A stretch of 64,000 nucleotides of DNA from Parasponia andersonii (lineage: Eukaryota; Streptophyta; Magnoliopsida; Rosales; Cannabaceae). Shown here in pieces: positions 36,830 through 47,971 of the stretch (the first letter of the stretch is position 1; every line of letters begins with the position of its first letter). Where the stretch lies: assembly GCA_002914805.1 (NCBI GenBank), contig JXTB01000040.1, positions 777,374-841,373 on the forward strand, read 5' to 3'. A program made the translations under genes and the position numbers. Below the pieces are notes generated by a model. The model saw nothing but the letters and a program-made list of their open reading frames with translations, was not told the origin of the DNA and made no database searches.

Positions 36830-37498
36830 AACTTTGAAGTATTAAAAAAGTGGTCCTTTCGAAATTAAACATTAAAAGTGGTATTTTTTAAATTAACTTT
36901 TAAAAGTTGCAAAACCATAAATAGTATTTTTTGAAATATTTTTTTGAATGGTATTTTCGAAAATAATTTTATAAAAATAATTATTTCCCAAAATTAAGTT
37001 TTAAAAGTGGTATTTTTAAAATATTTTTTAAAACGGTACTTTTGTAAGTAAGTTTTTAGAAATGATATTTTTATAAAATTGAGTTTTAAAAATGGTATTT
37101 TTATAAATTAATTTTTAAAAGTATCCTGTCATAACAAAAAGTAGCACATCAAATTTAGATTATAATGCTATCTTATCTTATCTTATCTAATCCAGTTTAA
37201 TCCAATCTAATTCTTTAAAATTATCTAATTTATCTTATTTTATCATGTATAAAAAAAATTTGTACTTTGTAAGTGTAGCTATTGTTGCACGTAAAAGTAG
37301 TATTTAGAGGTTATTTTGGACTCGACAATAATTGTGCCTGAGATGGTCTTGCTATTATTATTATGAAGAAGGACACTGAATGTGATCAATCTATGGCCCC
37401 ATATTGATAGTAGCTGAAGAATGACATTGAATGTTATCAATCCGTGACATTGATACCATCGATAGTATTTTCGTTGTTATTATGGATGATTGGTATGG

Positions 37499-38322
37499 AT
37501 TAAAATGCCACGATATCTATTGATATTGTTGTGATAATATCCATATTTTTTAAATCTCGACATCGATATGGGATATAAATATATTTTTTCCGGTATATTT
37601 GTGAAATATTTGTAAAATATCAACAACGTCGAGAATGTATCGATATTAGTAAAATGTCGATAAAAAATGAGTTAATATTGAGATATTCATGAACATTGTC
37701 GCGACAATGTCATCGGTATTTTGAAATGTCCCTAGAAATGTCGAATTTTTTTCTAAGTCTTTTTTTCAATAGAAAATGGTAGTAAAAAATACAAAAATAA
37801 ATCATAATTCTCTCTCTATAGTTTATCGATAAAGTTTTAAAATTACTTGTATTCAATAAAAATATTTGCACTACTTGTGTTTATTATTTTGGAATCTCTA
37901 CAAAGAACTTTCATAACCTTTGAAAGAAATTTTGGACCAAGATGAGAATTTCTCTTATAACTTTCAACCTCATTGAAACTTGTTTTGATATTGAATGTAT
38001 TTGAATTGTTCTATATTATCAATGATTTTTATTTATTTTCAATGTAATTTAAAACTAATTATAATTTGTAAGATATTTATATGAGATGTATTAAATAAAA
38101 TAGTGTGATATATATTCTGATTTTAAAATAGTTTTATAAAATAAAATTCAATCTTTTTTCTATTATATACTTATATTTTATTGTCTTATAAAGTATAAAC
38201 AGGTTTTGTTTTTAAATAAAATTTGTATAAGTTATGCAATATCATTTGTTTTAGTATTTTTTTAGAATTTATTTTGAAATTTTCAAATTTTAAGATAAAT
38301 TTCGGTATTTTTTTGAAATATA
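37499..38322 (+). repeat. Dispersed AT-rich repeat, copy B
   Basis: Collinear, same-orientation partner of 4875-5702. The left 100 bases are the most diverged part and the central ATAAATCATAATTCTCTCTC block the best conserved. The right edge is at about GAAATATA before GGAAGCC. No target-site duplication was found. Confidence 0.75.
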
Positions 38323-40588
38323 GGAAGCCTGACTCTTAGAATCAGCTATAATGGTGGAGTTGGTGGAGTAGCTATATGGTCTTGTATATAATATTTTGCC
38401 GACGCATTCCTTTTTCAAATAAAAATTTTTGAAAATTTGCATACCCACATTGGTAAATGTTAGTTTTAGCCAGAAAACAATTCGTTACTAGAAGTCAAAT
38501 TTTTGTTAGCAATAACATTTGGTTACAAATTTTATTGTGTGGAAGGTGACGATTAAAGGTCTGACACAACTGTTCTTAATTAGTAAACAGATAACAAAGT
38601 CACTATGTTTTAGTACAAGATCAAGTTTTCTTACAAATTAAAGCACTTTAACCAACGCACAAACTTTCATAGTTACGTAATTTGCGATTAGTGGCTAAAA
38701 CCCAATCAACTAGCTGCAACATAACCACTATCATAGTAAAAAGTAGTTACAAAAAGTTTGTGACTAAATGGATTCTCACCTAATTTCTAGACCTCATCTT
38801 TCACTATGAAGTAGCATGTTTTTTTTCCAACAACAAGATGCACACAAATTGAGTATAAAATTCACAATATCGAATATTATTCCCCGTACTAACTATCATA
38901 TTTTCTGTATGATTAATCATTTGCAATGAAATACAACCATAAAATGTCAATACAAGAGAAAAACACTTTACAACGTGGTATATACCACATTATTTCTTTT
39001 TCTTCTTTGGAAGTTTATGCTACATTATTTCAACCTTATACATTGTTTTTTGCGGATGTCCAAAAATTTTCTTAGTTATATATTACATATTTTTATATGT
39101 GTCCTATTTGTATTAGTTACTCTAATTGATAATTATTAGGTTTTCTTTTAAGGAAATAATTATTAGCTAGTTATACTGATTTTTTTTAATTGAATAGGGA
39201 CATAATTGCAAGCATAGGAAAGGGGCCACAATTTAAAGGAACAAAAAAGAGAAAAGGATGTGGGTATGACTAATTTTTGCGAAAATGCCTTTTTGTGATT
39301 TTTCTTTTTGAAAATGGAATTTTTTGTAGTGTCAAAAACGAAAAATTTATTATTTGTGCTATTTATGCCATTTATGATTTACTAGAGGTCCTATATACTG
39401 CTAAATATGTAATGTTTTTTAAAAAAAATTCAAAAAAGTTTTTTTAGGTGAAATTAATCCTAATCATGTCATTTTCTCAAGAAATTAACCTGAGTAGTAC
39501 TCTTTTTCCATAGAATGACTTTTTTAGAAGCATTTTTTAAAATAAAATATCTAGCAGTCCTTAACACGTAAAACGACCAATTTGCCATGTCAAATTCATT
39601 ATCTTTCCCTATGATCACGATTTGTCTATTTCCCTTACCAATGTGCAATTTTCTTTTTCCAAGAGGGGCCGAAGGAGAGAGAGAGAGAGAGAGAGAGAGG
39701 ATTTGCTCCACGTCCTTCCTAAAACCACTGAGAGATCATTGGAAAACCACCTAGTTCCTTTTCTTTGACCCCTAACCATCATTTCCCCACCTAGTTCCTA
39801 AAACTCAGTCATTTACGAAGAAAAAAGCTCAGCTTATTTGTGAAAAGAAGTCACGAACTCAAATTTGGAATCTTAGTTACCAAATCGCCCTTCAATTTCA
39901 GTGTAGTTTCTGACTATGGTGGTCCAAATCATGATGTTCTTGATTTTGTAAGATTGGGGTCAGCAATATCACCCAGGCAGTTACAAAAAAGGTTGAAGGT
40001 AAGGACACAGATTGGGTCGAGGTCAAGGACTGGTTCAAGTGACGTTGAGTCAGGTTTCAATATGTTTTGTTCATCAAATAGGATTATTGTTTTGAGTTAT
40101 TTTAGGAACGTACATCATATATTTCCAAAATTGTGACAATACATCGTAGGAAGTGTGACTCTCGATTACATGCTGTTGAATCCTTCATTATCTACCGGTA
40201 CAAAATAATAAATTGTGATTATTGATTACTCTATATTTGGTCAATTAATTTGCTGAGAACAATTTGGAACATATATAATGTGGGGCCATTTTTATAATAA
40301 TTGTCATGTGGATTGGTGGCGACGAGAAAAAAGTAAACTTAATACGGACCCCAAAAATATTATTTAAAACAGTACATGAGTTCCACGTGACATAGTACGA
40401 ACTCGTTAATCCATGTGGGTAAGAGCTAACTAATTCTCAGGTTCATATCAGATAGACCTTGGACAGAGTCAGCTGATCCCAGGCCTAATTTCGAAAGGTC
40501 TGAAAGGTCGAAAGTCCTGGAGGTCTCCGACTCACTATCCTTACAAACAATACTTAATCCCAGATTCAGTCAGAATATTTAATGCTAC
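38323..40588. other. Intergenic region, possible CACTA-type end, no gene
   Basis: A GGAATTTTTTGTAGTG string at 39317-39332 resembles the 3' end of a CACTA (En/Spm) element, but no matching CACTA start with a 3-bp duplication was found. A (GA)n microsatellite lies at about 39675-39699. The open stretches at 39469-39711 and 39840-40136 are not recognisable. Confidence 0.35.
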
Positions 40589-42217
40589 TGTTGGAATAAT
40601 GTCCTATAAAATAGTTTATTATTTTGACATTATAAACAATTTATTATCGGATTATTTGTTATCTATTTATTGTTAATAAATTCCATGTTATGAAGTTTTA
40701 TTTCATTTATGTCCCATTGATATATATGTGATGTGTATATTTATCTTATGTAAACATCTAAAGATTCCGAGACATATAATGAGTAATAAAGAATTATTCG
40801 TATGATGAGTTCATATGTGGAAGATATTATATTCTTTATTTCATTATGTCTGAATTAAATTATTTGTATTCTATATATTGAAGATGGAATACTTTACTAT
40901 ACTATAGAATGTAATATTGTGTATTTGATTAATAAAGTCTCCAATTATCAGAGTGAATCTTCGAATAGAAACACTAGTATGTTATAAGAAAGTTATAACA
41001 CCATCGAACATGACCAAATAAATTAGAATTTAAGGTTAAGTACCATAACTTAAATTTCTAATTTCACTAATCTAGTACTATTGTAGAAAATCTTAATCCT
41101 AGTAATTAACGAACTTACTTTCATGCGTTTTGTCTTTTTAAATTACTAAAAAACTAGTTTTGATTTATAGTTCAAACTCCTGTATCTTAGAAGATAAGGT
41201 ATATGAAATGTGTAGAATATTTTTCATGATGGATATCATATATATAATATCACTTTGAGTATTTTCAATTATTTAGATAATATAAACTAGAGCTCCATTA
41301 TTTACTATATGAATTTGACTGTGTTGGTATAAATAGATACAAATACTATAGTCAATTATTATTCATTAGATCAAAAATAACAACTTAAAAGTAAATATGT
41401 ACTAGAGGAATAATACAGTATTTTCACCCTCTAGTACGACATTACATTACGATATGTCTACAGGTATAGTATATGCTAAATAGATCTAGCTAATTATTTG
41501 AAATAATTTTCACAGAAAATAAATGACATTTATTCTAAGAGTTCAATATTTGGCCTATAGTGATGTGCCCCAATATTAATGGACAATGCCTAATCATAAT
41601 TATGAGTTAATTATGATTGTGGGCATATGATCCATTAGAGCTTGGGCTTTATAGATCCATTTGATCCACTGCCTAGCTCAAATTAAAGCCCAATAGTTAT
41701 TTGATGATCAGTTGATCCCAACAAGCCAAATAAGTCTATTAGGATTGACTAATCTCTCTATAGCTAAGAGAAAATTTCTCTAGCTGCCAGTTGTATGAGT
41801 TATACAAACACCCCTGAGAGGAAAGTGCTCCACGCATAACAAAGAGAAAGGAAGAGCAGAGAAAATCAACCACACTTGGGGATTCATCATTTTTGGTATT
41901 TCGGCCATCCTGGAGAAATTGATTTGAGAAGATTGTCTTCTTGTTCGTCTAAGGATCTCTTTATTGGGAATCAAGAAGGTGTCCATCCATCGGATCAATC
42001 AAACGGCTTTCGAGAATAGACGAGAAAATTGTGGAGTGAATCTGGATATTGTTCTTATCTAGATCAAGAGTTAATTTATGTTAAATCATGATTCAAAATA
42101 TTTTGTAAAGAAAAAAAATTTTAAATGACCAATTCTGCTGCGTTTCTAGATTTTACAAAAGCATGGTCTTCTCGAAAATAATTTTATGAAAATATTTTCC
42201 GGAATTTTATTCCAATG
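40589..42217 (+). mobile_element. Copia-type solo LTR or LTR remnant
   Basis: It starts TGTTGGAATAATGTCCTATA and ends near GGAATTTTATTCCAATG, so the ends form the short inverted TGTTGGAAT/ATTCCAA pair of many plant Copia LTRs. Between them lies the usual order for such LTRs: an AT-rich U3, GGCCCATTAG-like wording (here GGGCATATGATCCATTAG), a short exonic-looking 5' leader (about 41800-42000) and CTGCTGCGTTTCTAGATTTT close to the end. No coding domain is next to it. Flanks are GCTAC and AATAC, a poor duplication, so the right border is uncertain. Confidence 0.6.
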
Positions 42218-43132
42218 AATACCAGTAACTACATCGTGGCTTCTATATGTGTTAGGTAAACCAACTGAACAGAATAGTATACAACTACGATCTCATTCCT
42301 TCTGGATGTGTATCAGAGGAGATCATAGAGAACAATTCATTTCAACTCAAAAGAAATTGCGATATCCATAATCTGTAATTTCCGGAGGATATGATGATGA
42401 AAGGAGGTAATTGGTTCTGAAATTAGGGGATCATAGAATTCCTAATTCTGGGGTATAAATATGGCACACCACCTTAGTAACATGTTAGATTTCAATTTTC
42501 ATACTATTTAACTCTAAAAAAAAGACAGACATATCTAACTTAAATATCGGAGAGTTTTGCAAGTAGCCACCCCATATCTTTTTTTAATACCGAGAGCATA
42601 GTCAGTTAGAGATAGCAGGAATACGTGGACAGTTAGTGGAAGAAAGCACCAATACATAATGTGTGTTAGGATCATATATTATGTGTGAGTAAATCATATA
42701 TTTCAAAATTATGACTACTCATCACAAAAAGTGCAACTCTAAGTCACATTGTTGAATTCTCCATTGACACATAGAGCAAAACAACAAAGTCTTACTATAC
42801 AAATAGAAAACAAATCATAAATTACTATATCAACTATAAAGTGTTAAATACTAATACAAGCATTGCTAAAACATACATGAGTGTCCATAGTAACTAGGAC
42901 TATTACAAATGACTCTAAGTCGCATAAACTAGTAACAGATTTCTAAATCTTTTATTGGGACTTAAAAACATAATAATAAAATGTTGCTCACGAAAAATTA
43001 AAACATACATAATTGTCCATAATAATAAGGAAAATTATCATAACATAGAGAGAAGATTTGTTGGTAAATGCATTAAGGACAACCTATTGTTGTTGTGAAT
43101 GACGTCTATAATAGCTCTTAGATTCATAAGTA
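42218..43132. other. Intergenic sequence, no supported feature
   Basis: Non-coding. A stretch at about 42707-42790 weakly resembles 40129-40210 (CAAAATT(G/A)TGAC, then GTTGAAT and CATTG/CATTA), hinting at a diverged repeat on both sides of the Copia-type LTR. Confidence 0.35.
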
Positions 43133-43263
43133 GTGTTTTTTTTTTTTAAGTGGGGCTTAACTAATGACCTCCACTTATTACAAATTAAAGAAAAATACCT
43201 ACTACTAGCCAATCCTCACCCTACCCGATTAGGGATAATAGGCTTTCACGCCTACCCCTGGTG

Positions 43264-44548
43264 TAATGCTGTCAAAAGGGACGGGCCGACCCAACCCGAC
43301 TCGCCCATAATGGGCTATTTTCAAGTGACAGGCCGGGCTGGGTCAGCCCGTATGAATGATGAGGAGGCCTGACCAGGCCCATATGAATTAAGAGGAGGCT
43401 CAGCCCGGCCCTATGGCCCAGGCGAGCCCGTACCCGGCCCGCCCGACCTACATTTTAGTCCTTTTTAAAAAATATTTTTAGATATATTTTTTTATGAATT
43501 TTAATAATTAAAAAAAATTATACATATGAATATGTGATAAAATTTTTATCACAAATAATTTTACAAGTTTTATGATAAAAATTAAAAAATAATACATAAC
43601 TTAAGTAATAAGTTGATGAAAAAAAAGTAAATTAAATTTGAAAAATAACAAATTCAAATTTATTGATAAAATTTTGTTTACCTAATTACCTCATGTTGGC
43701 CTTTTTTATTTGAAAGGTTTTAATATAAACTTTTTAATGAATTTGAACAATTAAAAAAAAAACAAATTATATATATATGATAAAGCTTTTATCACAAATA
43801 ATTTTACAATTTTTATGATAAAAATTAAAAAATAACACATCACTTAAGTTAATGAAAAAAAAGTAAATTATATTTGAAAAATAACAAATTCATCATTAAT
43901 TCATTATTCATAATTGATCATTGTCATTCATGTACAAATTATTGAAGTTTTCGGCCAATTCTTCATTATGAATAGGGGTGGCAATCTGTGTCGTGTCGTA
44001 TTTAACCTAATTAAATCGTGCTGTTAACAGGTTAACCTATGTGTCACCTGTTTAATGAAAATGACGTACAGATTGATGGGTCATAACGTATATAAATAGT
44101 ATAATTGTTAGTTTATTCGATTTTTTTAATTAAGTTTTATTATAATAAGAGAAACTAGTTCATTAGCTTTATGTTTTTTTATTTTATCTACAAGAAATTC
44201 ATGAAAAAATATTCTTTTTGAAAATAATTATTTAATATAATTTATTAAAAAATTACTTAATCGTGTCAATTCGAGTCAATTTCGTGTCAAGCAGGTTCAA
44301 CTAATCGTGTGGGTTTCGAGTCGTGTTATCGTATCATGACCTATATTGCCACCTCTAATTGTGAATAGTATGTTGATTTCGTTTTGCCGCTTGTTCCCAA
44401 TAGACCGGCCCGCAGGCTCAGAATGTTAGTCCCAACCCAGCTATGGGAATAAAGCTAGACTGGACCCGGGCCAGCCCGGCCTAGCCCGCGGGCTACCTAA
44501 CCGGGCCGCGGGCTAGCCCATTGGACCCGCCCCATTTTGACAGGTCTG
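43264..44548 (+). mobile_element. hAT-type non-autonomous element, nested in the SINE
   Basis: The ends are TAATGCTGTCAAAAGGGACG and, complemented, CAGACCTGTCAAAATGGGGC, sharing CTGTCAAAA and a G-rich sub-terminal stretch. The flanking octamers CCCTGGTG (43256-43263) and CCCTGGTA (44549-44556) match at 7 of 8. GC-rich GGGCC/GGCCC words fill both ends (about 43275-43450 and 44400-44530) around an AT-rich core. It encodes no transposase and is itself interrupted by the element at 43973-44357. Confidence 0.8.
43973..44357 (+). mobile_element. hAT-type MITE, nested inside another hAT element
   Basis: 385 bp, with inverted ends TAGGGGTGGCAAT and ATTGCCACCTCTA. The flanks ATTATGAA (43965-43972) and ATTGTGAA (44358-44365) match at 7 of 8. 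It is homologous over its full length, in inverted orientation, to 12654-13039. Sub-terminal GTGTCGTGTCG and TCGAGTCGTG motifs are typical binding-site-like repeats of hAT MITEs. Confidence 0.9.
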
Positions 44549-44620
44549 CCCTGGTATGACTCAAATCTAGGACCAAGATTCTAGGTAGTGGGTGCTCTTA
44601 CCACTTGAGAATAGTTGTAT

Positions 44621-46565
44621 ATAAGGGGATCAAAGTTTTGCAAATTTGTATATTGTGCCTAACCTGGCTACAACGTGAGCATTTATGCCTAGGAACTTCT
44701 TTGTTATTTGAGAGAATCATTTTCGTTTTCGCCCTACAAGCTAATCTTCTACACAAGTGATGGTTTTATTATATGATTTTTTTTTTTATCTTATCAAGGA
44801 TTACCTAACTAGAAAGGTTACCAAAACACCTATAGTTTCCGACCTAATATTAGAACCAATTCACCCATAGTCCCCTTACATTATTTTGGTCCCAATAACC
44901 ACTATAATTTAAAATAATAACATTACTAATTTTCGCAAAAACAATAACATTGAACTATGATTGGTCAACGAATTATGTGATAAGGTCTTACTATATTGGT
45001 AATAACGGAAAACAAACTGTGACAAAGTGTCATAAATATTGTGACACATGGTCGCACAAATAGTGACAATTTCTAACTCAATTTTTTCATGTCTATAAAG
45101 AAAAATATTTTAAACAATAATACACTCATTTGATACAGTCACATAAATTATGGCTATTTTAGTGCTATATATTTTTCTAAATCTAGAACGAAAATTATTT
45201 TAATACTCAATTATATAAGTCACACTAATTTTGACTACTTTTAATGGTATATCTTTTTAGACTCGGAAGTAAAAATATTTTTAACCATGATACTCAGTCA
45301 TTTGATACATTATCACACAAAATATGACCAAATGTCACACAAATTATGATAATTTCTAAATGAAAAATCTGAGAATGCAGGAGTACCAATTTTGTTTTTT
45401 AATTTTTTATTCAAGATTAATAAATATAAAAACTAGTTGTCGCTATTATTGCAATAGTTAAATGAATTATGTTGTTATTGCAACAGTGGATAGTATTGTT
45501 GCTATCAAAACAATGAAATTCTAAATGTGTGCTTTAGGCAAAATGATCACAATAATAAAAAATAAAAGCAAATAAATGACACCAAAGATTTTTACATGAT
45601 TCGGTTATTTTTTAATAACTTACTCAATGGGGCTACACCTAAAAAAAGAAACGTATTAGTTATAATATTTAAAGTACAAATACAAATGACTTAAACAAAG
45701 ATAGACTCTATCTAATATTGATACACCGTGTAAAACTCTACTACCAATATGTTCAGCAAGCTTTACTCGTCTTACTTGACTCTACACTTTTGAACTCTTT
45801 TCAACACGTTTGATCAATCTTCTCTGCTAGGATGTGCTTTCATTTCTACACCTTAGGACTCCATCCTATGTACTAGAACTTATCTTCTCCCAAAGAAGAC
45901 CAGTTCTTCTTCCGAAGAACTATTACAATCTTAAGTATAAATATTTTCTTAGAGTTAACACCCTAAAAACATTTAAAGGCTCACAAACATACAAACCTAA
46001 CACTTTATTACAGAAAGCTCTCTAACTTTCACACTTTTTTTTGGGCACACGAGCTTCATGAATGCTAGATCTTTATATAAGCAATGTGCTAAGCTTCATA
46101 AGATAAGATCAATTATGAATAGAAAAAATCAATTAATCAATCAATTTTTGTCAGAAATGATTTCTTCCCAATTCTGGCACTTCATTATTGCAACAGTAAA
46201 ACATAAATAAGGAAAGCTAAACCATAAAGTGAGAGCAAGAGTTTTGGATATTTATTCCTACAATTAAATCATTAAAAATATTATTTTTATATTTAATTTC
46301 AATCAGGAATACAAGTAAAGCTATCTCACACAAATAAATGAGCCCAAATCGAAATTTTTCCTTTTATAGTAATTGTTGTTGCAATAGCAGCGCCCAGAAA
46401 GAAAAAATTCAGAATTGAATAATCAACCATTACTTCAAATGTGTCCTGCAATTTTAAAAACATGTCCGTAATTTTTCCAATCAATTAGCATTAATCAAAT
46501 AATATTGCAGAATATTAAATATATAAGAGGCTTAAGACAGAATGAAACAAGTCTAAGAAACTTTA
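44621..46565. other. AT-rich intergenic sequence
   Basis: No gene, recognisable transposon end or strong repeat. The open stretch at 45834-46025 has no recognisable product. Confidence 0.4.
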
Positions 46566-46573
46566 TAATTTCC

Positions 46574-47170
46574 TACGGGTGTAAAAAGAGCCCCAAAACC
46601 TAAAACCTGATGGGTTAGCCCGAAAAAAACCTGATTCGAATTCGGCCTGAACTGACATGGTCCGAACTCAGCTCTAAACCAATTATCTTTAGGGTTAAGC
46701 TTGAGTCTAGTATTTTTCATATGAACTCGACCTAAAATCTGGCCTGAAGCTCGAACTTGAAATCTGAACTTAAAGCTCGATTTAAAAAGCTCGAAACTCA
46801 AAAAATATAATAATTTTTTTTTATAAAAAAGCCCATTTTTTAAAATTAAAGTGTAAGTATTATTTTGTAATTGTGCTCAAAAAAAATTCTTTCACTATTT
46901 CCTTATTCTAATGTATGTATATACATATCTATGTATATTAATTTAGGGTCCAAAAGTCCGAAAATTAAACTCGACCCGAACATAAAGTCCGAAACTTTTA
47001 GGACTAGGCTTTGAGCATTACTTTAAATAATCTAAACCTGACCTGACTCGGCCCGAAACGTTCTTAAAATCCAAAAGCCTGAGCTCGAGCCCAAGCCCAA
47101 AAGCCCGAGTCTGTCCAGACTTGAAAATTTGGGTCTGGATTGGGCTTGGGCGGCCTGATTTACACCTCTA
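46574..47170 (+). mobile_element. hAT-type non-autonomous element, 597 bp
   Basis: The ends are TACGGGTGTAAA and TTTACACCTCTA (complement TAGAGGTGTAAA), near-perfect inverted repeats. The flanks TAATTTCC (46566-46573) and TAGTTTCC (47171-47178) match at 7 of 8. The two halves are rich in GGCCTGAA, GAACTCGAC and GCCCGAA words that pair in inverted sense. No transposase. Confidence 0.85.
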
Positions 47171-47178
47171 TAGTTTCC

Positions 47179-47971
47179 TTTTGATGGAAAATTATTCCAA
47201 AATTGTCAAGATAGACAATTATTAATATCTCATTTATCAATCAATAAAATCACGTCTATCAATCTATAGGATTATTAATAATTTCTCAAATCATGTGATG
47301 TAAAGATGCTAAAAAAAATAAACTTTTTAAATTTTGATAATGCTGTTGCAACAACAATGTCCAAATTAGTAAAAATAAATTAAAAACGAGTAACACAATT
47401 ACTCAATACACGTATCCTTTAATTACCATGTTAATATAAGGTATCATATAACAGGAAACAAAGAAGATATGTGGGAAAAATCAATTCGAACAAAATATAT
47501 GAATGGTAAATCACAGATGGGAAATGTTAAGTTTCCTTTTTCTTCGTGAAAGACAATCCCATAGAATATTCCAAATATTAATAGTTAATCAATATAATCA
47601 CATCTAATTTACACAAATCAAGAGTTAGAATATTTCTAAATAAAAAAGCCACAAATCGTGACCCTAACACTGAGGATATTATTATAGATATGGAAACAAT
47701 TGCATATTTAACCATAATAATCATTAAGTCGATGTCATCTGACCTTATAAAAGTATTACCCAATTAGTTGTAACTCCAGATAAGAAATTAGTGAATAAAA
47801 CATAACACATCTATTTTTTTATTTTTGTCTAGAATACAATGAAAAAATTCGAGACAAAGTGGACCGCACAAGTGACGAGACTTCGGAAGAACTGAGTGCA
47901 AGAGAAAGGAACTGGGCAGATGAACATAAAATAATAGATGGGCAGATGAATATAAAATAATAGATACTACG
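47179..47971. other. Intergenic sequence with a short tandem duplication
   Basis: No gene. A 26-bp unit (GGGCAGATGAACATAAAATA...) is repeated once, at about 47914 and 47940, just before the solo LTR. Confidence 0.45.

Larger units (their letters stand above)
34693..37498. other. Intergenic region with retrotransposon-like scraps
   Basis: There is no gene. A (TA)n run lies at about 35499-35520. TAGTATCAGAACCC at 36225-36238 resembles the TGGTATCAGAGC primer-binding site of Copia elements, and the TA-rich sequence to its left could be a decayed LTR end. Positions 36690-37130 are rich in short repeats of the GTGGTATTTTT type. Confidence 0.4.
43136..44620 (-). mobile_element. tRNA-derived SINE interrupted by a hAT element
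   Basis: Read on minus, the right-hand piece (about 44620-44549) carries a Pol III A-box-like TCAAGTGGTAAGAGCA and a B-box-like GGTCCTAGATTTGAGTC (44574-44558), as in plant tRNA-derived SINEs. The left-hand piece (43263-43136) continues the body and ends in an A-tail (T-run at 43136-43147 on plus). The two pieces join exactly at the octamer duplicated by the inserted hAT element, giving a SINE of about 190-200 bp. The SINE's own target-site duplication was not resolved. Confidence 0.65.

Noticed and set aside
34932..39332. A possible 4.4-kb CACTA transposon from CACTACAAGA (34932) to TTTTGTAGTG (39332)
   Set aside because: The flanking triplets do not match, sub-terminal repeats were not found and no transposase lies between; the ends are short enough to occur by chance.
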